DNA of 64,000 nucleotides from Liolophura sinensis (lineage: Eukaryota; Mollusca; Polyplacophora; Chitonida; Chitonidae): the NCBI RefSeq assembly GCF_032854445.1, contig NC_088307.1, positions 868,001 through 932,000 on the forward strand. Direction: 5' to 3'. Of this stretch, positions 32,635-43,151 are shown in pieces. Under the pieces are notes generated by a model. It was not told where the DNA came from. It did not search any database and worked only from the letters and a program-made list of their open reading frames with translations. Both the position numbers and the translations under genes were made by a program. The first letter of the stretch is position 1; every line of letters starts with the position of its first letter.

Positions 32635-35600
32635 ATGACGCTGTTCGTTTCCACGCCCCGGTCCAGGTCGAAGAAGTGCTTTAGACTCTTGTTGCTAACG
32701 AGTATTGTCTCCATGGCTTTTCTCGGTACAATGTTATACACTAAAAGTGAGATACTGACGAATTCCAGACGAGTGATAGGATCGGCATACTGGATACTCG
32801 CACAGCACAGTGATGAGATTGCAGACGGCCTTCTTGTGAAAATGGCCAGCAAAAACCCAGTGGAAGGAGCCCAGTGCTCCAGACTTATCAATGGTGACGA
32901 TTTCAACACAACGAAAACCGAAAGTAATATGTTCCGAAGAGGACGCAGTCGTGACATTGCAACATTTTCAAAGTTGATCCAAACAGGAAACTGTCAACAT
33001 TTCCAAGAAGTGAGGGGGTACATCATGAAGCCGGGCAGTCTAGAAGAAAAAAGCTTCCCGATTTCTTTTAGTATTATTGTGTTCAAAAAGTTTTACCAAA
33101 TAGAGAGGTTGTTACGCGCCATATACCGGCCTCAGAACCAGTACTGTATACATGTCGATCTGAAATCTGACGACGAGCTTAAATATAACTTGGCAAATCT
33201 GACAAGTTGCTTCGACAACGTTTTCATCTCTTCTAAAACTATCAACGTACAATGGGGAAAATTTTCCGTTCTTGAAGCTGAACTCATTTGTATGGAAGAT
33301 TTGTTGAAAAGGCCTCGGTGGAAATATTTCATTAATTTAACCGGGCAGGAGTTTCCTCTGAAAACCAACTGGGAAATCGTGCGCATCCTGAAGGCATACA
33401 ATGGAGCTAATGACATTGCCGCAACGATAAGGAGGTGGGTAAATGCCATGTATTTTACATATTTGAAATTATATGTACTTTAAATAAATAATTTTTTACA
33501 TGCCTTTTTCTCCCAGATCAAAAATCTAGAGCATTAAAACTATATATCGGTGTATGGTTTAAAATAAATTATGGTTTAAAGATTTATTTAAAACCGCTGT
33601 TCCATTTTGAAAATTTCGAAAAAAACTTTGATGAACAGACGGAATAAGTACCGGACGAGACACAAGGAGCCGGCACCACATAACATCACTATCGTTAAAG
33701 GTCCGGTGCATACGATAATGTCCAGAGCGTTTGTCGACTTTATCATGCACGACAAAAAGGCTTTGGACTTTCTGGACTGGACAAACGGAACGTACGTCCC
33801 GGATGAGACTTTCTTCGCCACGCTTCAACACAATCCAGATCTCGGGACTCCGGGGGCGTTCAGAGGTGAGGAAGAGATTGTAGGTAATTCAGTTCGGGTT
33901 TGTTTGAAAAGCTTTTTCTTGGTACATGTAAATTTAACCTTTAATTGGGTGTGTTGCGTGGGTAAAGATGGTTTGTTTGTTTTGTGTGGATGGAGATGGG
34001 TTTTCTGTTTTGTGGGGATGTGCTTTTAGAAGGGGTGGAAATGGATTTTCTGTTTTGTGGGGTGGGGATGGGTTCTCTGTTTTGTGGAGGGGATGAGTTG
34101 TTTTGTTTTGTGAGTGTGCAGTGGGGATGGCTTTTCTGTTTTCAGGGATGGAGTTGAGTTTTCTGCTTGTGGGGGGATGAGTTTTTTTGTTTTGTGGAAT
34201 GGGGATGGGTTTTCTGTTCTGTAGGGGTTGGGATGGGTATTTTGTGGGGGTGTATTTTTTATCTTGTACAGATGTTTTTTTTTTGTCTTGTAGGGGTAGG
34301 TTTTTCGTTTTGTTGGTTTTGTGGGGGTGGGGATGGGTTTTCTGTTTAAGGGGTGGGGATGAGTTTTTTGTTGAGGTGGGTGTTTTTGTCTCCTGGGGCT
34401 TGATTCTTTTCTGTCTTTTGGGGTGGGTTTTTCGTTTTGTAGGTTTTGTGGGAGAGGTGATGAGATTTTTTTGTGGACGTGGGTATGGGAGTTTTTGTAG
34501 CGGTGTTGTTTTGCTGGGTGGGGATGTCTTTTATGTTTTGTGGGGGTGAGGATGGCTAATTTGTGGGGGTGAGGATGGCTAATTTGTGGGGATGTTTTTT
34601 TATTTTTTGGGGGAAGGTTTTTCGTTTTGTGGGTTTTATTGGGGGTGGGTTTTTGTGGGGGTGGGGATGGGGGTTGTTTTTTTATGTTTTGTTGGTTTTG
34701 TGGAGATGGGATCTTTGTTTTGTAAAAGTGGGTTCTTTTGTTTTGTGAAGATGGGGTGTGTCTCTTGTTTATAAAAATTGTTTTCATAAGAATGAGAACT
34801 TCCCAGCTGTTTTGCAGACGGGACGGTTTTATCAGTCAGCGGAGTAGAGATTCCCAGTGCCGTGCACATACTATTTTTATGAAGGGAATCAGAAGTGTAA
34901 AGATTCTCAGTTCTGTGAAAAGTGATACACGATAGGCAAAGCAAGTAGAGATTTCAAGTAATGCACAAAGTGTTACACTACAGGGAGAACCAGTACAGCA
35001 GAGATTCACAGTTTGTGTACGAAGTGTCATTGTATAGGGAAAACCAGTTAGAGCAGAGATTCACAGTTGTATACAAAGTGTCACTCTATAGGGAGAACCA
35101 GTAGAGCAGATATTCCCTGTTCTATACAAAGTTTTACACTATGGGAAAGCCAGCCGAGTAGAGATTTCCATCTGTGTACAAATTGTTACGTTATGGGGAA
35201 AACCACCAGAGGTACAGATTCCCATTTCTGATAATTTCGTACACTATGAGGAGAACCAGTACAGTAGGATGATTTCCAGTTCTGTACAAAGTTTTACACT
35301 GTGAGGAAAAGCAGTAGAGATTCCAGTTTTGTACAAGTGTTACAGTATGTGGAAACCAGCGGAGTATAGATTTGGCAACTGTGTACAAAGTGTTAGGCTA
35401 TGTGGGAAAACCAGCAGAGTGGAGATTTCCAAATCTGTACAAAGTGTCACACTACGGGGAATTCAGTAGAATAGAGATTCCCAGTTCTGTAGAATGTGTC
35501 ACTCTATGGGAAACTAGTAGACTAGAGATTCACAGCTGTGTACAAAGTGTTTATGCTATGGGGAAGGCCAGTAGATTGGAGATTTCCAGTCCTGTACAAA

Positions 35601-37034
35601 GTGTTACACTATGGGGAACACCAGTAGAATAGAGATTTCCACTTCTGTAAAAGGTTTTACACTATGAGGAAAACCAGTAGAGTAGAGATTTTCAGTTTTG
35701 TACATTGTGTTACACTATGAGGAAAACCAGTAGAGTAGAGATTTTCAGTTTTGTACATTGTGTTACACTATGAGGAAAACCAGTAGAGAGTAGAGATTTT
35801 CAGTTTTGTACATTGTGTTGCACTATGAGGAAATCCAGTAGAGTAGAGACTCCGAGTTTCTTTACAATTGTGTTACACTATGGGAAAAATAGTAGAGATT
35901 TCCAGTTTTGTACAATGTGTTTACACTATGGAAAAACCAGTAGAGTAGAGGTTTCCAGTTCGGTACGATGTGTACACGAAGGGGAAAAACAGCAGAATAG
36001 AGACTCCCAGTTCTTGTAGAATGTGTTACACTATGGGTAAACCAGTAGATTAGAGATTCCTAGTTCTGTACAAAGTATTACGCTATGGAAAATCCAGAGA
36101 GTAGAGATTATTGGTGTTTTGCAAAATGTTGTACACCTTGGAGAAATTCTTCTAAAATACTGCCTATTTTCTGCATTTCCGTTTATGTACTGATCCCTGG
36201 TTACACTACTGGTCAGTTTTCCTCTGCTGATTAATTTCTTTAATTAAATTCTATAATAGTAGCAAATTTCAAAATTACATTGAGAGTGAGGGAGGCTGGA
36301 AATTCCCCACCTAAACCCAGGAATGAACCTGCAGGAATGAGCTTCCCTCAGTACCACTAAATGTACTTGCATATCTGAAAAAGTACCAGAGAAACGGAAA
36401 GGTGTTACTAAAAGAAAACAGGTTTGCCAGTCGACAAACCACAGAAGAATATTGCCTTGACAAGAACACGTATTTACCACTTACAAATGTTATGTTTGTC
36501 TCAATATCTCTTTTTGGATAGAATTTTGTAAGAAAGCATTTACCAGGCGTTACTCATTTTCATGATTTGTCGGTAAATATAAAAGTGTTTATTTTTCATT
36601 AGTATGAATTGTGCTTGCTGCCGTTTTCTATTTGACAGTCGTCGTCATATGACTGAAAAATTGTTGAGTACGACGTTAAACCCCAAGCACTCAAGCACTC
36701 ATTCTATTTGACAGGCACGAATGAAGAGCTTGAAAAGAAGAAGTCCATGACTCGCTACAAACTCTGGAAGCCTATCCCCTGCAATGGCACCTACGTCAGA
36801 CAAATATGCATATTCGCCAAGGGGGATTTACCCAGACTTGCGCAGGCGCCGCAACTGTTTGCGAATAAGTTCTACTTTGATTATGGTGAGCTGGCTTACG
36901 AGTGCTTGGACGAATTACACTGGAACAGGACACGTGACGAGTATTTGTACGGCTTGAATTTTAACACGACATTTTACGAAAATCTGCCCACAGTGAGACA
37001 GGCAGTCAACACAGGACGAGATTCTGATATATGA
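32635..37034 (+). CDS. GT14 family beta-1,6-N-acetylglucosaminyltransferase-like (core-2/GCNT type)
   Basis: Family members add GlcNAc in beta-1,6 linkage to Gal/GalNAc of O-glycans or I-antigen chains in the Golgi lumen. Exons 32635-33434, 33639-33865 and 36715-37034 give about 448 aa (human GCNT1 428). Phases are 2 and 1; split codons become AGA and GGC. Residues 16-35 form a signal anchor after a basic N terminus (type II membrane protein). The domain starts at FSIIVFKKFYQIERLLRAIY and continues YCIHVDLKS, then the hallmark FINLTGQEFPLKTN (about 233-246), PHNITIVKG, and W-(TNGTYV)-PDETFFATL. The Glu in PDETF (about 323) matches the catalytic base of the family. Several N-glycosylation sequons are present (NLT, NIT, NGT, NRT). 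Exon 3 ends with TGA. A strong acceptor, TCCTTTTCTGCTAG, at 32601 implies a 5'UTR intron. Acceptor 2 (GATGAACAG) is weak. Which acceptor specificity it has cannot be told. Confidence 0.88.
33960..34770. repeat. G/T-rich intronic low-complexity array
   Basis: About 800 bp nearly lacking C on the + strand, built on TTTTCTGTTTTGTGGGGTGG-like units of ~25-35 bp. It lies in intron 2 of the GT14 gene, so the transcript would be G/U-rich. Long open frames here (for example 34026-34787 minus) are compositional. Confidence 0.9.
34830..36115. repeat. ~53-bp minisatellite in GT14 intron 2
   Basis: About 24 diverged units containing CCAGTAGAGTAGAGATT, CCAGTTCTGTACAAAGTG and TTACACTATGAGGAAAA. Three consecutive units at 35660-35810 are almost identical; the others are older. 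Confidence 0.9.
36639..36701 (+). mobile_element. 63-bp 5'-truncated SINE at the GT14 exon 3 acceptor
   Basis: TATGACTGAAAAATTGTTGA, GTACGACGTTAAACCCCAAG, CACTCAAGCACTCA is the 3' end of a SINE family common in molluscs. The 13-bp sequence TTCTATTTGACAG occurs immediately before it (36626-36638) and after it (36702-36714), a textbook target-site duplication. The right copy ends at the splice acceptor used for exon 3. Confidence 0.88.
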
Positions 37035-37204
37035 GCAGGTCTCGTGAGAAAGAGGTGTCACAAAAAACCATGCCACATTATCGTCACATAGAACACAAGA
37101 CACAACGGAATCATCCCGTGTAAGATGAGCGAGACTAAATATTCACTTAGCTAGGGATGTTGGCTGGTGATGTTAACATTAGCCTTGCTCAGACCCTGTA
37201 GGTA

Positions 37205-37575
37205 GGGGGCTGTGGCCTAGTGGTTAAAGGAGAATGTCTTTCAATCGCTCGGACAGAAGGTGAGGGTTCAAACCCGGCACTGGACACTGAATTTGTACAT
37301 TTCTTCGCTTTCACAGATTATATGGTCTTGTTGACAATATAAGGAGTCCACAACGCTCCAGTGGTCTTTTTCACAGCATAACGTTCATTGAAGACTCTTG
37401 TCTTTGGCAATTCGGGGTTTATATCGGCACATCACCTGCAGGAAACTTCCAAAACGTCAGTGGTTTATACCTGATATTCCTGTTTCCTCCAACCATGAAA
37501 ATGACCACCTGTGAAAAAAAGATCTTGAGTAAAGCGGTAAACAACAATGAAATAAAAAAATAAATAAATAAATCA
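37205..37575 (+). mobile_element. tRNA-derived SINE with A/B box head
   Basis: GGCTGTGGCCTAGTGGTTAA (A box) and GGGTTCAAACC (B box) form a tRNA-like 5' part. The 3' part is CCTCCAACCATGAAAATGAC ... CTTGAGTAAAGCGGTAAACA and an AATAAATAAATAAAT tail. It is shared in its tail with 37691-37953 but has a different head. It lies just past the GT14 stop and could supply AATAAA. Confidence 0.75.
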
Positions 37576-37690
37576 GTCTATAACCTTGTAGCATATGATG
37601 CTTGTTCTTTGGTTGAGGTGGTGTTCAACATTTTTTATGTCATACCACTACAGTATCTCGTTGCAGCATAGGCAGGACTTAAAACGGACA

Positions 37691-37953
37691 GGGGCCTCCG
37701 TGGCTCAGTTGGTTAGCGCGCTAGCACAGCGCAATGACCCAGGAGTCTCTCATCAATGCGATCGCCGTGAGTTCAAGTCCAGTACATGCTGGCTTCCTCT
37801 CCGGCCGTACGTGGGAAGGTCTGTCAGCAACCTGCTGATGGTCGTGGGTTTCCCCAGGTTCTGCCCTGTTCCCTCCCACCATAATACTGGCCGTCGTATA
37901 AAGTGAAATATCTTGAGTACGGCGTAAAACACCAATCAAACAAATAAATAAAC
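37691..37953 (+). mobile_element. Full-length tRNA-derived SINE with target duplication
   Basis: Head GGCCTCCGTGGCTCAGTTGG, B box GAGTTCAAGTCC, central CTTCCTCTCCGGCCGTACG, tail TTGAGTACGGCGTAAAACAC and an AAATAAATAA end. AAAACGGACA occurs at 37681-37690 and 37954-37963 as a perfect 10-bp duplication. This is the reference copy for the family here. Confidence 0.95.
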
Positions 37954-38189
37954 AAAACGGACATATTTGTGCTGCTACCTCCCTGGAATGTCATACCCAA
38001 GACACCATATAGGTTACCCGACCGGGCGACAAAGCGAGCAACGGTTGCTTTCCTGTATCTTGATCACAGTTTTCACGTTTACTCGTCCCTATACATGATC
38101 CTACACCCAAGTCCAAATCCAACGAACTTGTTTCTTTGTTTAAAGCCTTCCCATGAAGTCACATCGCTAAATCTTCCAGGATGTTCATT

Positions 38190-40045
38190 CGGAGATGTGT
38201 ATATGGGTATAGCATGTATAACAGCAGCACCTAACGTCTTGGTACATGTATATGGGTATAACATGTATAACAGCGGCACCTAACGCATTCGTACATGTAT
38301 ATGGGTATAACATGTGTAACAGCAGCCACCTAACACCTTGGTACATGTATATGGGTATAACATGTATAACAGAGGCACCTAACGCCTTGGTACATGTATA
38401 TGGGTACAACATGTGTAACAGCAGCACCTAACGTCTTGGTACATGTATATGGGTATAACATGTATAACAGAGCACCTAACGCCTTGGTACATGTATATGG
38501 GTACAACATGTGTAACAGCAGCACCTAACACCTTGGTACATGTATATGGGTATAACGCGTCGGTGTATAATAGCAGCATTTAAAGCCTTGGTACATGTAT
38601 ATTGGTATATCATGTGCAACAGCAGCACCTAACACCTTGGTACATGTATATGGGTATAACGTGTTGGTGAATAACAGCGGCATCTAACGCCTTGGTACAT
38701 GTATATTGGTATATCATGTGTAACAACAGCACCTAACACCTTGGTACATGTATATTGGTATATCATGTGTAACAGCAGCATCTAACGCCTTGGTGCATGT
38801 ATATGGGTATAAGGTGTCGGTGTATAACAACAGCATGTAACGCCTTGGTACATGTATATTGGTATATCATGTGTAACAGCAGCATCTAACGCCTTGGTGC
38901 ATGTATATGGGCATAACGTGTCGGTGTATAACAACAACATCTAACGTCTTGGTACATCTATGTGGGTAAAACGTGTCAGTGTATAACAGCAGCATCTAAC
39001 GCATTGGTACATGTATATGGGTACAACATGTGTAACAGCAGCATCTAACGCCTTGGTACATGTATATTGGTATATCATGTGTAACAACAGCACCTAACAC
39101 CTTGGTACATGTATATGGGTATAACGTGTTGGTGAATAACAGCGGCATCTAACGCCTTGGCACATGTATATTGGTATATCATGTGCAACAGCAGCACCTA
39201 ACGCCTTGGTACATGTATATGGGTATAACATGTCGGTGTATAACAGCAGCATCCAACACCTTGGTCCATGTATATGGGTACAACATGTGTAACAGAGGCA
39301 CCTAACGCCTTGGTACATGTATATGGGTATAACGCGTCGGTGTATAATAGCAGCATTTAAAGCCTTGGTACATGTATATTGGTATATCATGTGTAACAGC
39401 AGCACCTAACACCTTGGTACATGTATATGGGTATAACATGTCGGTGTATAACAGCAGCATCCAACACCTTGGTCCATGTATATGGGTATAACATGTATAA
39501 CAGCAGCACTTAACGCCTTGGTACATGTATATTGGTATATCATGTGTAACAGCAGCACCTAACACCTTGGTACATGTATATGGGTATAACATGTCGGTGT
39601 ATAACAGCAGCATCCAACACCTTGGTCCATGTATATGGGTATAACATGTATAACAGCAGCACTTAACGCCTTGGTACATGTATATTGGTATATCATGTGT
39701 AACAGCAGCACCTAACACCTTGGTACGTGTATATTGGTATATCATGTGTAACAGCAGCACCTAACACCTTGGCACATGTATATTGGTATATCATGTGTAA
39801 CAGCAGCACCTAACACCTTGGTACATGTATATGGGTATAACATCTATAACAGCAGCACTTAACGCCTTGGTACATGTATATTGGTATATCATGTGTAACA
39901 GCAGCACCTAACACCTTGGTACGTGTATATGGGTATAACGTGTCGGTATATAACAGCAGCATCTAACGCCTATTACGTGTATATGGGTATAACATGTGTA
40001 ACAGCGGCATCTAACGCCCTGGTACATGTATATGGGTATAACACA
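38190..40045. repeat. 49-bp minisatellite with 153-bp higher-order unit
   Basis: About 37 units containing CCTTGGTACATGTATATGGG, TATAACATGTGTAACAGCAG and CACCTAACG. Longer units insert CGGTGTATAA. Between about 39380 and 39720 three units recur as a 153-bp block, so the minus-strand translation repeats every 51 residues. Confidence 0.95.
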
Positions 40046-40049
40046 CCGA

Positions 40050-40190
40050 TAGCAACAGGTCTGTCAATAGCCTGCGGATGGCAATGAGTTCCCACCAGTC
40101 CAGTACCTGCCAACTATAATGCTGGCCGAAGTCGTTTTAGTGAAATATTCTTGAGTACGGCTTAAAACACTAATCAAATAGATAATTTAA
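40050..40190 (+). mobile_element. SINE fragment, 3' half
   Basis: GGTCTGTCAATAGCCTGCGG to TTCTTGAGTACGGCTTAAAA and CACTAATCAAATAGATAA. It directly follows the 49-bp array, whose last unit runs into it. Confidence 0.85.
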
Positions 40191-41411
40191 AAAAAAATGA
40201 TTTCTTAGAGTGACCAGATTACTGAAAGGAAACAAATTAACTAATGAAAACAACGGACACAAAGATTTCTTTTGAAAGTCTTTATAACCAAACCATGAAG
40301 TTGTGACACATTGCAATAACCCAATAAAATAAGCCGACAATGTTTAATTTCATGTATATATAAAATAGCTATTTCTGTAAGCAGATAAAAAACTACATTT
40401 TCTATATTCCTTAATAAACTCAGGTAACATACGTAAAACAATGCCTAACATACTAAACTCCTTATACAGTAACAAAACTATTTTATATAATTCTCCGTCA
40501 GCAGCTCGGCATTAGAACTTATCTCGAATTACACACAGAGAAAATGACCAAAGCAAACTTTCTGAAACCAACACTCGGCACCAAACTGGAAACTTTTCTC
40601 TAATAGCTGGAGAAAAAATCCCCAACGTATAATTGCTCTAGGGTATAAAATAAAACCACGGTGTATTTACAGTGAAGATGCATTCATGAGGATGTAAGTA
40701 CCTGAACTGTATATGAAGGCACGATTAATTACAGTATGCGGCAAAAGTAAAAACCACATAACTAAGTAAATAATACTTAAGTGTAAAAACCAATCCTGAT
40801 AGCCCCAAAACAGAGGGCAAATTAATGTGCTAAGTGAAATGTAACGAACATTATCTGTACTTATACCAACACATTTTAAGCCCAAAAACGGTCGATGCAT
40901 GAATGACATTCCCAATGGTGAAAGTAGATAAATGAGGTGTGCATATATAAAGTTATGCTTTAAAAATTTCAATAAATGATAGAGCAAAACAAAAATACAA
41001 ATGCTTGTCGTTATAACGAGGTACATGTATATATGTATACAACAGAATGTAACACTATACAAAATACTGCAGCACGGGGAGTAAAACTAGAGCGGCGATG
41101 AGAGTGTCAAAGTTTGCACGTGCGAAGGCAACAAAGGCCTGCAGGTGTACCTATGAAACAAGTCTAACTGTAATGCAGGGAAATGGACGCATTGATAATA
41201 ACTAGCTTTCTGAAATGCATCAAGAGATAGTGGCTCAACGGTTAAATGCAAATGCCAATATCATGAACAAGTGGACATCGCATAAGAAAAACATAATTAA
41301 CACGTCTATTAACTAGGCTTTATCATCAGTCAGCCTGACGGAGGAAACAAGCACATTTTAGATCCTGATACTCTAAAAAAACAATACGTGATTCAGTTTG
41401 TATTTGTGATC
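40191..41411. other. Intergenic, no gene seen
   Basis: AT-rich. The minus-strand frame 40667-41062 (131 codons) has hydrophobic stretches but no recognisable domain, low-complexity composition and no splice support. Confidence 0.4.
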
Positions 41412-41640
41412 GCGAATGATCACATAAATAGTCGGCAATAGTCATAAACACGAATGATCACATAAATAGTCGGCAATAATCATAAACACGAATGATCACA
41501 TTAATAGTCAGCAACGATCATAAACACGAATGATCACATAAATAGTCAGCAATAATCATAAACACGAATGATTACATTAATAGTCAGCAATGATCATAAA
41601 CACGGATGATCACATAAATAGTCAGCAATGATCATAAAAA
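41412..41640. repeat. 38-bp minisatellite
   Basis: Six units of CGAATGATCACATAAATAGT + CGGCAATAATCATAAACA, with alternating CACATAAA/CACATTAA variants. Confidence 0.93.
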
Positions 41641-41979
41641 CGACTTCAAAGCCTGAATTTCAAAGACGCCATATCAGGCCAAATTTGTTCAACAACTTGA
41701 ATGGATTCTGTTGAAATTTGTCTAACCACTTTTTGTATCGCGATCTAGTATATTGCACACGTGACGCCAGATTCAAACGAATATATATATTTATATTGGA
41801 TACTTTACAATATAGCGAGAATATATCTCCAAAATAGAAGTCATTGCACTTATTGTCAATATTTAATGTTCTCACTTCATTGGTTCCTGCGACATACTCT
41901 AATGTAAGTAGCACTTACATAATCAAGATTGTATTCGCAGGTGAGGGAGCTGCCCAAAAGAAATCGCCACTCCGAGACA

Positions 41980-42850
41980 CACCCACTAACATAAAACCTC
42001 ACCCCTAACGTATAGCCTCAATCGTTAACGTACAGGTATAAACTCACCCCCGAACATAAAGGCCAATCTGCTAACAAACCTCATCCGTAACGTACAGCCT
42101 CACTCGTTAACGTACAAGAATAAACTCACCCCCGAACATAAAGGCCAATCTGCTAACAAACCTCATCCGTAACGTATAGCCTCACTCGTTAACGTACAGG
42201 TATAAACTCACCCCTCAACATAAAGACCCATCTGCTAACAAACCTCATCCGTAACGTACAGCCTCACTCGTTATCGTACAAGAATAAACTCACCCCCGAA
42301 CATAAAGGCCAATCTGCTAACAAACCTCATCCGTAACGTATAGCCTCACTCGTTAACGTACAGGTATAAACTCACCCCTCAACATAAAGACCTATCTGCT
42401 AACAAACCTCGCCCCTAACGTATAGCCCCACTCGTTAACGTACAGGTATAAACCCACCCCCGAACACTTAGCCTCATCTGCTAAGACACTTCACCCTTAA
42501 CGTGCGATTAGCCTCACCGCTAACGGACAGCCTCGCTCGTTAACGTACATGCGTAACCTGGCCGCTAACGTAAAGCCTCACCTGCTAACAAACCTCACCC
42601 CTTACGTACAATTAGTTTCACTATTAACTTAGAGCCTCACTCGTTAAAGTGCATTCGCATTCTGACCGCTAACGTAAAACCTCATCTGCTAACAAACCTC
42701 ACCCCTAACGTACAATTAGTTTCACCCCTCACGTGGAGCCTTACTCGTTAAAGTACATTCGTAATCTGACCACTAAAATAAAGTATCACCTGCTAACGTC
42801 ACAGCCCCACTCATTAACGTACAGTTATAAACTCACCCCGTAACGTAAAG
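41980..42850. repeat. ~80-bp minisatellite
   Basis: Units containing CCGTAACGTACAGCCTCACT, CGTTAACGTACA, ATAAACTCACCCC and ATCTGCTAACAAACCTC. Two subtypes (AGAATAAACTC and GGTATAAACTC) alternate between 42000 and 42400. The right part is more degraded. Confidence 0.92.
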
Positions 42851-43151
42851 CAGGTTGAAATCAAGCAGGACATGGATTCGAATTGTCAACCTCACTATCT
42901 GACCAAGAGCTTATGATCTTCAGCGCGGACAGCTATAACGTGGTTATAATGACTCATTCATCCTTCTGTATTATAATTAAAGAATTCTTCAGTATGACTT
43001 CAGTAAATGGTTTTGACGAAATGAGACTGTTGCGGTTTTTAAAAATCGCCCCGAAATAATCCTTCAATCACTTTTCAAAGTTTAACTTTCAAGCCTTTTA
43101 AAACTTTATGGACTAGTTTCTGTAGTTGATAAAGAGTCCACAAATTTGAAT

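Noticed and set aside
34026-34787. 253-codon Pro/Thr/Lys-rich minus frame
   Set aside because: It is the reverse of the G/T-rich intronic tract, lacks stops because of composition, and lies in a GT14 intron.
37205-37285. Possible functional tRNA gene (A and B boxes)
   Set aside because: The cloverleaf is poor and it continues into a SINE body with an AATAAAT tail; it is the SINE promoter head.
38190-40045. CRISPR-like regular spacing of repeats
   Set aside because: Direct tandem units with no unique spacers in a eukaryotic genome; the same holds for all arrays here.
40667-41062. 131-codon hydrophobic minus frame
   Set aside because: AT-rich composition, no recognisable membrane protein family, no splice or start context.
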